Below, in pieces: positions 1 through 4,738 of a stretch of 6,231 nucleotides of DNA. A model generated the notes under the pieces. That model did not search any database. It was not told the DNA's origin and saw only the letters and a list, made by a program, of their open reading frames with translations. This stretch comes from Syntrophales bacterium (lineage in GTDB: Bacteria > Desulfobacterota > Syntrophia > Syntrophales > UBA8958), in the NCBI GenBank assembly GCA_023231165.1, contig JALNVY010000146.1:1-6231 (forward strand). The letters run 5' to 3'. Numbering within the stretch: the stretch's first letter is position 1; each line of letters begins with the position of its first letter. The translations under genes and the position numbers were made by a program.

Positions 1-14
1 AGCACACGTCTTTT

Positions 15-39
15 GAGTTAAGCATTATAGGTTTAACTC
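15..39. repeat. short inverted repeat (hairpin) after transposase stop
   Basis: GAGTTAA (15-21) and TTAACTC (33-39) are perfect complements. The stem extends by one G-T and one C-G pair around a 7-base loop. It sits just past the transposase stop on the minus strand, but no T-run follows on that strand, so it is not a convincing rho-independent terminator. It overlaps the candidate promoter. Confidence 0.35.
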
Positions 40-53
40 TGCTACAAAATCAA
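24..53 (-). promoter_or_regulatory. possible outward promoter beyond transposase remnant
   Basis: On the minus strand a TTGATT hexamer (53 to 48) and a perfect TATAAT (29 to 24) are separated by 18 bp, a good sigma-70 layout pointing leftward out of the window. It overlaps the stop of the transposase remnant. IS1380-family elements such as ISEcp1 are known to carry an outward promoter in this post-transposase position, which makes the match more credible. The gene it would serve is not visible. Confidence 0.35.
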
Positions 54-338
54 ACCGCCCTCCCTTGTTGACTTCAATAAATTAATAGTCTCATTATTTT
101 GATCTTCAGTTCCATCGTGTTGCCGCCATCGGGAAACGGGAGGCGGTAAATGGTCATTCTCGGCCTCGCCGAGGGCATCTGTCAGGGCTGTCCAGCGTTC
201 TCGGGGGTGATCGGCGAGGATGTGCAGGGTATGCTGGCGGCCTGAGGTGCTCAGTTGGGCCGGGACATGGAGCAATCGGTTCCAGAATATTTCCGGATCT
301 TTGCGAAAATCAATATTTCCGCATTGTTGAATAAAGCA
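42..338 (-). pseudogene. IS1380-like transposase, C-terminal remnant
   Basis: The minus strand is open from 338 down to a TAG at 42-44 and encodes about 98 residues beginning CFIQQCGNIDFRKDPEIFWN, with no start codon that would give a whole protein. The core (FWNRLLHVPAQLS, GRQHTLHIL, ERWTALTDAL) resembles the extreme C-terminus of IS1380-type DDE transposases, where a PAR-x-S...GRR...VHLA...WTALFDR pattern precedes the stop. That match is from memory of the family. Nothing of the catalytic DDE core is present: the frame is closed by a TGA at 339-341, so more than three quarters of a normal 400-500 residue transposase is missing. The last 30 or so residues, after TDALGEAEND, are not recognisable and may be native tail or read-out. 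An alternative is a fragment of another IS4-superfamily transposase. It marks a decayed insertion at the left edge. Confidence 0.6.
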
Positions 339-400
339 TCACCGATGTTGAAAAGGCGATAGATGTTCTTCCCGAAATATGTAATATGAATAATCAGTAA
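335..400 (+). pseudogene. possible cysteine desulfurase C-terminal tail remnant
   Basis: Twenty-one codons between an in-frame TAA (332-334) and a TAA (398-400) read SITDVEKAIDVLPEICNMNNQ when counted through to the stop. The segment TDVEKAIDVLPEI resembles the end of NifS/IscS-type cysteine desulfurases (pattern T-EE-VDYALEVLPEIV). It begins almost exactly where the transposase remnant frame ends, as would be expected if an insertion had cut the gene. The match is short and from memory, so chance is a real possibility. No cofactor-binding or catalytic residues are present. Confidence 0.25.
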
Positions 401-469
401 GTGAGAAAGCAAGAACGGAAAAAGGGGCGGCAGATCATAGGACTGTGTCTTTACAGGAAACTGCTGAAA

Positions 470-475
470 GGGAGG
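470..475 (+). promoter_or_regulatory. ribosome binding site for GYF_2 gene
   Basis: GGGAGG lies eight bases before the ATG at 484. It is a strong Shine-Dalgarno match and fixes this start. No convincing sigma-70 promoter was found in the 80 bases upstream. Confidence 0.7.
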
Positions 476-483
476 TTTAGACG

Positions 484-888
484 ATGGAAAGAAATCTTGA
501 CATGCTTTATTTAGTCATGGTCGCAGTTTTTCTCATTGCCAGCATTCTTCTGATGTTCTGGAACAGAGGGCGAGAAAAAAATGGGACTGAGCAAATGCAT
601 GATTCGGGAATGGTCATACTTAAGAAATCACATTTGCCAACCAGACGTCCCAAGATTAAAAAGCAGAGCAATATTGATGCCTCCCTCGAGAATAAGATTC
701 AAGTGAAAATGTGGTATTATTCAATAGATGGAAATAGTAAGCATGGCCCGATCACTGAAGAAGAGCTGCGCCGTCTTCTGGGCTCCCGACGACTCCTCCC
801 GGATACGCTTGTCTGGACACAGGAACTGCCCTGCTGGAGCGAGGCATCATCACTTAAAATTTTGATGACCTCACAAGAATCTTCGTAG
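484..888 (+). CDS. membrane-anchored GYF_2-domain protein
   Basis: A 134-residue protein. Residues about 8-26 (LYLVMVAVFLIASILLMFW) form a single hydrophobic segment followed by basic residues RGREK, so an N-terminal signal anchor is likely. A polar, basic linker (about 30-72) leads to a C-terminal domain of the GYF_2 (DUF4339) type. This has W77-Y78-Y79 at its start, GPI at 88-90, the helix EEELRRLLG, then W111 and a terminal PCW-SEA motif with W118. Proteins with this domain usually read W-Y/Y...GP-s--el..l...G.i...tlvW..gm..W.p, and the domain is thought to mediate protein contacts; the partner here is unknown. The start is supported by GGGAGG at 470-475, eight bases before ATG. Following the Gram-negative pattern the GYF_2 domain may lie on either side of the membrane; the basic residues after the helix suggest the cytoplasm. 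It has no obvious operon partner. Confidence 0.8.
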   Translation: MERNLDMLYLVMVAVFLIASILLMFWNRGREKNGTEQMHDSGMVILKKSHLPTRRPKIKKQSNIDASLENKIQVKMWYYSIDGNSKHGPITEEELRRLLGSRRLLPDTLVWTQELPCWSEASSLKILMTSQESS

Positions 889-944
889 AAAACAGATACA
901 ACGTAACAGACATTCTTGTTGACATCAATGGGGAAGGTAGATAC

Positions 945-1055
945 GTGCTGGTAATATTGATTGCTGGATGTGGGTGCCTGGGGCAAACGGATGTACTTTT
1001 GAAATATTGTGGCACCGTCCAGAAAGCCACCGCAACTATAATCCTGTTCTTTTAG
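945..1055 (+). CDS. doubtful 36-aa lipopeptide-like small ORF
   Basis: A GTG start at 945 preceded by GGGGAAGG (930-937) opens a 36-codon frame. It begins MLVILIAGCGCLGQTDVLLK and ends in a hydrophobic ATATIILFF. IAGC fits a lipoprotein-type lipobox, with C9 as the candidate lipidated Cys, although the signal segment is shorter than usual. The same frame is actually open from 858, without ATG, and after the TAG at 1053-1055 continues in phase into the membrane protein at 1071. The TAG overlaps the ribosome binding site of that gene. It could be a leader peptide, a decayed N-terminal part of the next gene, or an accidental open stretch. I favour accident or decay but record it because of the frame and spacing. 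Confidence 0.22.
   Translation: MLVILIAGCGCLGQTDVLLKYCGTVQKATATIILFF
1037..1042 (+). promoter_or_regulatory. possible -10 element before membrane protein gene
   Basis: A perfect TATAAT lies 29 bases before the ATG at 1071, which would give a short leader containing the AGGAAAG ribosome binding site at 1054-1060. No good -35 hexamer is seen 16-18 bp upstream, so this is only a half-match. Confidence 0.25.
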
Positions 1056-1070
1056 GAAAGCTCCGTCTAT

Positions 1071-1418
1071 ATGATTCGAAAAATCGCGGGAATCCTTGCC
1101 GAAACAAAATCTATCCGGGGAATCCTTGCGCATCCGGCGGATCTCTCGGAATTCCGGGAACGTCCGACACCACGGTTGATTGCCGGACTAATCCTGATGG
1201 GGTTCAGTTACCTTATCGGCTGGCCGGCCGTGACCGTCTTGAGCATTCTTGCCGTTTATTTGCAAGAGCCTCTGATCGCCATCATCGGCTGTCCAACGAC
1301 CTATGGTCTTTCCTGCGTGGTTTTTTTAATCGGCGCTTGGTTCGCCCGCGCCCCCCATTACATGGGGGTCGTGACAAGATATGCCATTGGGAAACTCTTT
1401 CTGAAACTCCTCCGCTAG
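1071..1418 (+). CDS. small multi-pass membrane protein of unknown function
   Basis: A 115-residue protein that I do not recognise as a named family. The N-terminal 30 residues are amphipathic and contain a near-duplicate of ten residues (IAGILAETKS then IRGILAHPAD). Hydrophobic segments follow at about 35-63 (LIAGLILMGFSYLIGW... with a Gly-Trp-Pro break near 50-52, so possibly two helices) and about 67-91 (PLIAIIGCP... to VVFLIGAWF). The C-terminus is basic and amphipathic (RYAIGKLFLKLLR). The start is supported by AGGAAAG at 1054-1060, ten bases before ATG. The hydrophobic pattern and sensible N- and C-terminal basic patches argue for a real inner-membrane protein. It stands alone, with about 150 bases on either side. 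Position and content give no functional clue; a small accessory subunit of an envelope process is only a guess. Confidence 0.6.
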   Translation: MIRKIAGILAETKSIRGILAHPADLSEFRERPTPRLIAGLILMGFSYLIGWPAVTVLSILAVYLQEPLIAIIGCPTTYGLSCVVFLIGAWFARAPHYMGVVTRYAIGKLFLKLLR

Positions 1419-1484
1419 GAGTCTGTCGGATGTTTCCGCAGTAATATGATGATGCCGTCATTCCTCTTTGAAAGCTTGAGTTTT

Positions 1485-1528
1485 ACCGAATGGGCGTGAA
1501 ATTTATCCAATATGACCGAAAGGCGTCA
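1485..1528 (+). repeat. two imperfect direct repeats upstream of GT25 gene
   Basis: ACCGAATGGGCGTGA (1485-1499) and ACCGAAAGGCGTCA (1515-1528) share most positions and start exactly 30 bp apart, about three helical turns. They lie 50-90 bases before the glycosyltransferase gene. This could be a pair of operator half-sites, or chance. Confidence 0.25.
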
Positions 1529-1534
1529 TTTTTT
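1512..1534 (+). terminator. weak hairpin plus T-run, possible terminator
   Basis: ATGAC (1512-1516) pairs perfectly with GTCAT (1525-1529) around an 8-base loop, and six T residues follow (1529-1534, the first shared with the stem). The stem is short, so termination would be weak. It would separate the upstream membrane protein gene from the glycosyltransferase gene. Confidence 0.3.
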
Positions 1535-1575
1535 ACTTCCGCCATAAAAAAGAAGAAAGGTTTTGGATCGAGAAA

Positions 1576-2325
1576 GTGACAGCCATGAATCTTGTTAATG
1601 CAGATGCTGCCGTAAAAAATCCGGTTTCCGGTTGGGATTTTTTTGATCGTTTATACTGCATTTCTCTGCAAGAACGTGAAGATCGTCGCAAGTCGGCGCT
1701 CAAAGAATTTTCAAAAGTAGGACTGGATGATAGAGTTGAGTTCATGCTTGATGAACGTCATCCGTACAATATTGAGCAGGGAGTGTATGAATCCCACATG
1801 ATGTGCCTGCGTAAAGGATTGGAGGCAGGTGCGAGAAATATCGTTGTTTTTGAAGACGATGTAGAATTTGACCGCTTTGATCCAGAACGATTAAGAAGTT
1901 GCACTGAATTTTTGAGACAACATCCGGAATGGAAAGTTTTGCTTCTCGGAGCTTTAATTCGATCAAGCCGGGAAACGGATAATCCTTTCATACAAAAAGT
2001 CCGCTATCAGAGTCTGACCCATGCCTATGTTTTAAATCGGCATTATGCGGAAACTTTAGCGTATGAGCCCTGGCAGGGTATTGTTAACGACACCCTCTTT
2101 CGGCCGCTGACTGATGATGTCTACGCAATTTATCCTATGTGCGCATTTCAAAAAAATTTGACTTCGGATAATTACAAGTATCCCACACTTGTGCTAATCA
2201 GACGCTTGTTAGGCGGGCTTAATCGTATTCAAAAAACAAATGAATTCTACCATCGGCACAAATTTGGTATTTATGCCGCGCATGTAATGGTCATTTTACT
2301 TGTGCTTTCCGTTTATTTCTATTGA
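1576..2325 (+). CDS. GT25-family glycosyltransferase with C-terminal membrane anchor
   Basis: A 249-residue protein of the Glyco_transf_25 (lipopolysaccharide-type) family, of usual length. Family marks in order are YCISLQEREDRR (27-38), the helix with ESHMMCLRKGLEAG (72-85), the acidic motif VFEDDVEF with E93-D94-D95 (metal/sugar-nucleotide site), THAYVLNR (148-155), ND at 171-172 and DVYAIYP...FQ (181-192). In the family these enzymes transfer hexoses, often galactose from UDP-Gal, to lipooligosaccharide or glycoproteins; the donor here is unknown. Residues about 231-248 form a hydrophobic segment after basic residues (HRHKFGIYAAHVMVILLVL), suggesting a C-terminal tail anchor that holds the catalytic domain at the inner face. 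The start could be GTG 1576 or ATG 1585; AGAAAGG at 1554-1560 favours the GTG by spacing. The gene is AT-rich (25 of 60 bases G or C in 2101-2160) compared with its downstream neighbours, which fits a transferred surface-glycan gene. The next gene starts one base after its stop. Confidence 0.87.
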   Translation: MTAMNLVNADAAVKNPVSGWDFFDRLYCISLQEREDRRKSALKEFSKVGLDDRVEFMLDERHPYNIEQGVYESHMMCLRKGLEAGARNIVVFEDDVEFDRFDPERLRSCTEFLRQHPEWKVLLLGALIRSSRETDNPFIQKVRYQSLTHAYVLNRHYAETLAYEPWQGIVNDTLFRPLTDDVYAIYPMCAFQKNLTSDNYKYPTLVLIRRLLGGLNRIQKTNEFYHRHKFGIYAAHVMVILLVLSVYFY

Positions 2326-2326
2326 C

Positions 2327-3349
2327 ATGAAGTTGATATACGCGACCGACGTACATGGCTCCTTTGAGCGGGTTCGGGAACTCCTCAACCTGACTGCCGC
2401 CGATGTTTACATTGTCGCTGGCGATCTCGTCGATATCCCCTTCTATACAGTGAAAACGGCGAGACGCTACCTTGACCTACAGACGTATTTTCACAGCCTG
2501 AGGAGGGGAAAAGGGAAGGGGGATATGACCCTGGAGGATTACGTAGACGAGCTTCTGGAAGATCCTGGCCTTGCCGGGGAAGTGGTGGAAAAGGGGAACC
2601 GTTATCGGGATGAGACGCTCCGGGCCCGGCAGATTCTCGAGAAGAACTACGGGCTTCTGGAAAACATGCTTTCCCTGCTCCCCCCAGGACGCGCCTTTAG
2701 CCTTCCCGGCAATCATGATATGGATCTGGGGTATACAACCCTCCGGGATCGGGATCTGCATCTCAAATGTCATGCCGCCGGACCTTTGAAAATCGCCGGT
2801 TATGGAGGCGCCGGTGGGAGCACTCCCGGCATTCCCGAACGCTATAGCGTGGTGTATCGCGCCGGTACGGGTGTCAATGAGGACAATAATGAAATGTACC
2901 ATTTTTTTAAATCCGTGCAGCCCGATGTCATTGTGACCCATCAGCCTGCCTACGGGATTCATGACTTTACCTCTCCCATGGGCGAAACGGGTTCGCATGC
3001 CCTGCGGCGCTACTGTGAACTTAACCCTGTCCTGCTCTGCCTGACGGGACACCTCCACGACCAATGGGGCCTGGAGGAGGAAGATGGTACAGTCTTTCTC
3101 AATCCCTCCCATTTCGGAGAGATCATAGAGATCAACGGGCGGGTTGCCGAAGGGGGCTTCTTCTATGATGTGGAAATGGCTGAAAACACCGTAGCGCAGA
3201 TCATACACCGGAAGCTGGCGGGGGGACAAATATATGATGTCGTCGTCCATGACCGCAAGGATGGCAGGTGGGTGCAGGAGGTGGTTGACCGGGGGCGTTA
3301 TGGGGCGCTCCTCAGGGGACGAAACTATGAGACGGGTGAGGATGTGTAA
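2327..3349 (+). CDS. calcineurin-like metallophosphoesterase
   Basis: A 340-residue cytoplasmic metallophosphoesterase. All metal-binding blocks are present: DVH (D8, H10), GDLVD (D33), GNHD (N129, H130), THQP (H205) and GHLHD (H242, H244), so a working dinuclear site is expected. Blocks two and three lie about 95 residues apart instead of the usual 25-35. The extra stretch (about 40-120) is charged and helical (for example LEDYVDELLEDPG, RARQILEKNYGLLENML) and may be a lid or partner-binding insert. After the core, residues 255-340 form a beta-rich tail. The substrate cannot be told from sequence; the family hydrolyses phosphomonoesters, phosphodiesters and nucleotides. ATG 2327 is chosen over the upstream in-frame TTG 2300. 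It follows the GT25 stop by one base (TGA-C-ATG), has no Shine-Dalgarno of its own, and begins with the typical MKLIYATDVHG. Translational coupling with the GT25 gene is likely, although base composition changes sharply at the join. Confidence 0.9.
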   Translation: MKLIYATDVHGSFERVRELLNLTAADVYIVAGDLVDIPFYTVKTARRYLDLQTYFHSLRRGKGKGDMTLEDYVDELLEDPGLAGEVVEKGNRYRDETLRARQILEKNYGLLENMLSLLPPGRAFSLPGNHDMDLGYTTLRDRDLHLKCHAAGPLKIAGYGGAGGSTPGIPERYSVVYRAGTGVNEDNNEMYHFFKSVQPDVIVTHQPAYGIHDFTSPMGETGSHALRRYCELNPVLLCLTGHLHDQWGLEEEDGTVFLNPSHFGEIIEINGRVAEGGFFYDVEMAENTVAQIIHRKLAGGQIYDVVVHDRKDGRWVQEVVDRGRYGALLRGRNYETGEDV

Positions 3350-3350
3350 T

Positions 3351-3416
3351 ATGTCGAAAAAAACCTTAATCGACGGCATCGTAAAAAGGTCCGCAGGCAA
3401 GGCGCGCAAGTCATGA
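3351..3416 (+). other. short open frame running into inverted-repeat element
   Basis: One base after the phosphoesterase stop an ATG opens a 21-codon frame, MSKKTLIDGIVKRSAGKARK then S and stop. GAGG at 3337-3340 lies about ten bases upstream. Only about the first seven codons are outside the inverted repeat; the rest is encoded by its left arm and interior. It may be the start of a lost gene cut by the element, or chance. I do not count it as a gene. Confidence 0.2.
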
Positions 3417-3497
3417 GGAATGAGGCGTACTAGTCGTACGCCGCAGTGACGAAGGATGCAGCGCAACACAGCATCCGGACCTTTTTACAATGCCGTC
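3372..3497. repeat. 126-bp inverted-repeat (MITE-like) intergenic element
   Basis: A 22-base left arm (3372-3393, GACGGCATCGTAAAAAGGTC then CG) and right arm (3476-3497) are reverse complements at 21 of 22 positions. Inside lies a second perfect palindrome, GGCGTAC (3424-3430) and GTACGCC (3436-3442), with a 5-base loop. The whole can fold as a long stem carrying an inner hairpin. This layout, with GTAAAAAG/CTTTTTAC ends and a GTAC-rich centre, resembles dispersed intergenic repeats of Geobacter- and Syntrophus-type genomes. That resemblance is from memory. No transposase is encoded, so a non-autonomous element or REP-like sequence is likely. The right arm's CTTTTTAC could help termination after the phosphoesterase gene, and TACAAT at 3486-3491 is a possible -10 for the next gene. 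Confidence 0.85.
3424..3442. repeat. perfect inner palindrome of the repeat element
   Basis: GGCGTAC-TAGTC-GTACGCC gives a 7-bp GC-rich stem with a 5-base loop at the centre of the larger inverted repeat. It is the strongest local hairpin in this gap. Confidence 0.7.
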
Positions 3498-3512
3498 AAG
3501 GAGCAAGAGGAG
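3498..3512 (+). promoter_or_regulatory. ribosome binding site(s) deciding GGDEF start
   Basis: AAGGAG (3498-3503) and GAGGAG (3507-3512) stand before ATG 3516, at 12 and 3 bases. Together they support 3516 rather than the in-frame ATG at 3456, which lies inside the inverted-repeat element and would add 20 repeat-encoded residues. Confidence 0.55.
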
Positions 3513-3515
3513 ATC

Positions 3516-4586
3516 ATGAAACACAGCGAATCAGAAGTGAGACTTTTGGGGCGGATGGCGAACCTCGTCCTGTCATGCCTGACCCAGGAAGAGGCCAGGG
3601 TGGTTGCCGCCCGATTTCTGCCGCAACTCTTCCCCGGGGAAACAGGGGCGCTTTTCGTCCGCCATTCCGCCCAGGATATTTATGATCCCATCGTATTCTG
3701 GGGAGAGGAAAGGCAGTGGCAGTCCTTCTCCGGCCAGGACTGCTGGTCCCTGCGGCGGCGGCGTATCCACATCGTCCGGGAGGATAAAGACCAGCCTCCC
3801 TGTCCCCACGCCGATCATGATCCGGAGCGGTGGATTTCTCTCTGTATTCCCATGACCGCCCGGGAGGATATCTTGGGCGTTTTCCACCTTCTTGTTCCGG
3901 TAAGGGCAGTGGGAAGCAGGCAGGGAGGGGAGGGAGAATGGGCAGATGGTCAGGACGGGCGCAGGGAAGGGGCCCGAACTGATTCCGGAGATACCCTGGC
4001 GGGAAAGCGGCGTCTGGCTGCCCTGGCGGCGGATCTCCTTACCCTGCTCCTGGTAAATCTCCGGTTGCGGAAACAGATCGATGACCTGTCGGTTCGGGAT
4101 GCCCTTACTGGCTGCTTCAATCGTCGCTATCTTGAAGAGACGCTTGCCCGGGAATTGAAAAGCTCCCAGCGCACGGGCCGACAGCTTGCCGTTATCCTTA
4201 TGGATATAGATCATTTCGGGCAATTTACCGAGGTTTTTGGTCACGGCGCCAGTGGACTGGTACTGCGGGACCTGGGAAATTTTTTAAGGGAGAATATCCG
4301 GGATGTGGATGTCCCCTGTCGTTATGGGGCCGATGAGTTCGCCCTTCTCCTTCCCGATACTTCTCTTGCTACCTGCCGGCTCCGGGCAGAGCATCTCCAC
4401 GCGATGATTCGGGATCTATCCCTTCAGGATGGTCATGCCCACATGCGACGGATAACCCTTTCCATAGGCATTGCCGCCTATCCTGATCAGGGAGAGACCA
4501 TGTGCGATCTCATGGAAGCGGTGAAAACGGCCCTGAAAAATGCCAAACAGACCGGCCGGGACCGGATCAGTATGGCGGAAGAATAA
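3516..4586 (+). CDS. GAF plus degenerate GGDEF protein, I-site intact
   Basis: A 356-residue soluble protein. Residues about 8-128 are a GAF domain of the kind found in GAF-GGDEF cyclases, with DCWSLRRRRIH (75-85), CPH (96-98) and LCIPM...LGVFHLL (109-126). Residues 129-165 are a Gly/Arg/Glu low-complexity insert inside the domain. A helix (166-192) leads to the GGDEF domain (about 193-353), starting at RDALTGCFNRRYL. The metal aspartate of MDIDHF (D230) is kept, and the signature reads YGADEF (270-275) instead of YGGEEF. In PleD-type enzymes guanine is held by Asn in HFK-x-x-N-D and Asp in GH-x-x-GD; here these positions are T239 and G247. The inhibitory-site motif RDVD (R262 to D265) is intact and correctly placed before the signature. 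I infer a c-di-GMP receptor or altered-substrate enzyme rather than a normal diguanylate cyclase. It sits upstream of a glycosyltransferase/GH57 pair and may control it, although 152 bases separate them. Confidence 0.9.
   Translation: MKHSESEVRLLGRMANLVLSCLTQEEARVVAARFLPQLFPGETGALFVRHSAQDIYDPIVFWGEERQWQSFSGQDCWSLRRRRIHIVREDKDQPPCPHADHDPERWISLCIPMTAREDILGVFHLLVPVRAVGSRQGGEGEWADGQDGRREGARTDSGDTLAGKRRLAALAADLLTLLLVNLRLRKQIDDLSVRDALTGCFNRRYLEETLARELKSSQRTGRQLAVILMDIDHFGQFTEVFGHGASGLVLRDLGNFLRENIRDVDVPCRYGADEFALLLPDTSLATCRLRAEHLHAMIRDLSLQDGHAHMRRITLSIGIAAYPDQGETMCDLMEAVKTALKNAKQTGRDRISMAEE
3923..3942 (+). other. G-quadruplex-type motif inside GGDEF gene
   Basis: Four G-tracts (3923-3925, 3927-3930, 3932-3934, 3940-3942) with loops of 1, 1 and 5 bases fit the G3+N1-7 pattern on the coding strand, so the mRNA carries it too. 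It lies within the low-complexity insert of the GAF domain. Confidence 0.5.
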
Positions 4587-4738
4587 AAGAATAACCTCCG
4601 CTGCTCATGAAGATTTCCCCTATCCTTCCGCTGTCCGTGGAATATTGGTCTGTATTTCAGGAACGGTTGAGAGAGGCTATTTACTTTTCCCTGCGAATCT
4701 GCAATAGATAGCCGACATGAAAGGAGGGGCTTGCGCTT
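4587..4738 (+). other. intergenic gap before glycosyltransferase gene
   Basis: These 152 bases hold no open frame with a supported start, no strong hairpin plus T-run and no convincing sigma-70 pair. TTGAGA at 4667-4672 has no -10 at the right distance. The only clear element is AAGGAGG at 4721-4727, the ribosome binding site of the next gene, 11 bases before its ATG. Confidence 0.5.

Noticed and set aside
401..483. Riboswitch, for example c-di-GMP (GEMM) type, before the GYF_2 gene
   Set aside because: No conserved GEMM sequence blocks or clear paired stems were found here or in the other leaders.
717..1133. 138-codon minus-strand frame
   Set aside because: Antisense to the GYF_2 domain coding sequence, with an Arg/Ser run typical of shadow translation.
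1425..1440. CGGA-TGTT-TCCG hairpin as terminator after membrane protein gene
   Set aside because: Only four base pairs and no T-run follows.
968..1444. 158-codon plus-strand frame
   Set aside because: Overlaps the membrane protein in another frame; Arg/Pro/Cys-rich out-of-frame character, no ribosome binding site.
2300..2326. TTG 2300 as start of the phosphoesterase
   Set aside because: It would add nine residues encoded by the hydrophobic tail region of GT25; MKLIYATDVHG at 2327 is the normal family beginning.
2477..3469. 330-codon open frame on the minus strand
   Set aside because: It lies antisense to the phosphoesterase gene, whose five metal-binding motifs are all intact on the plus strand. 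The minus product shows no recognisable domain and runs into the inverted repeat.
3456..3515. ATG 3456 as start of the GGDEF protein
   Set aside because: The added 20 residues are encoded mostly by the inverted-repeat element; ATG 3516 has better upstream purine-rich sites.
3573..4244. 223-codon open frame on the minus strand
   Set aside because: Antisense to the GAF-GGDEF gene and made of low-complexity Pro/Gly stretches; no family match seen.
4660..4712. Promoter TTGAGA/TAGATA before the glycosyltransferase
   Set aside because: Spacing is more than 30 bp and the -10 is poor.
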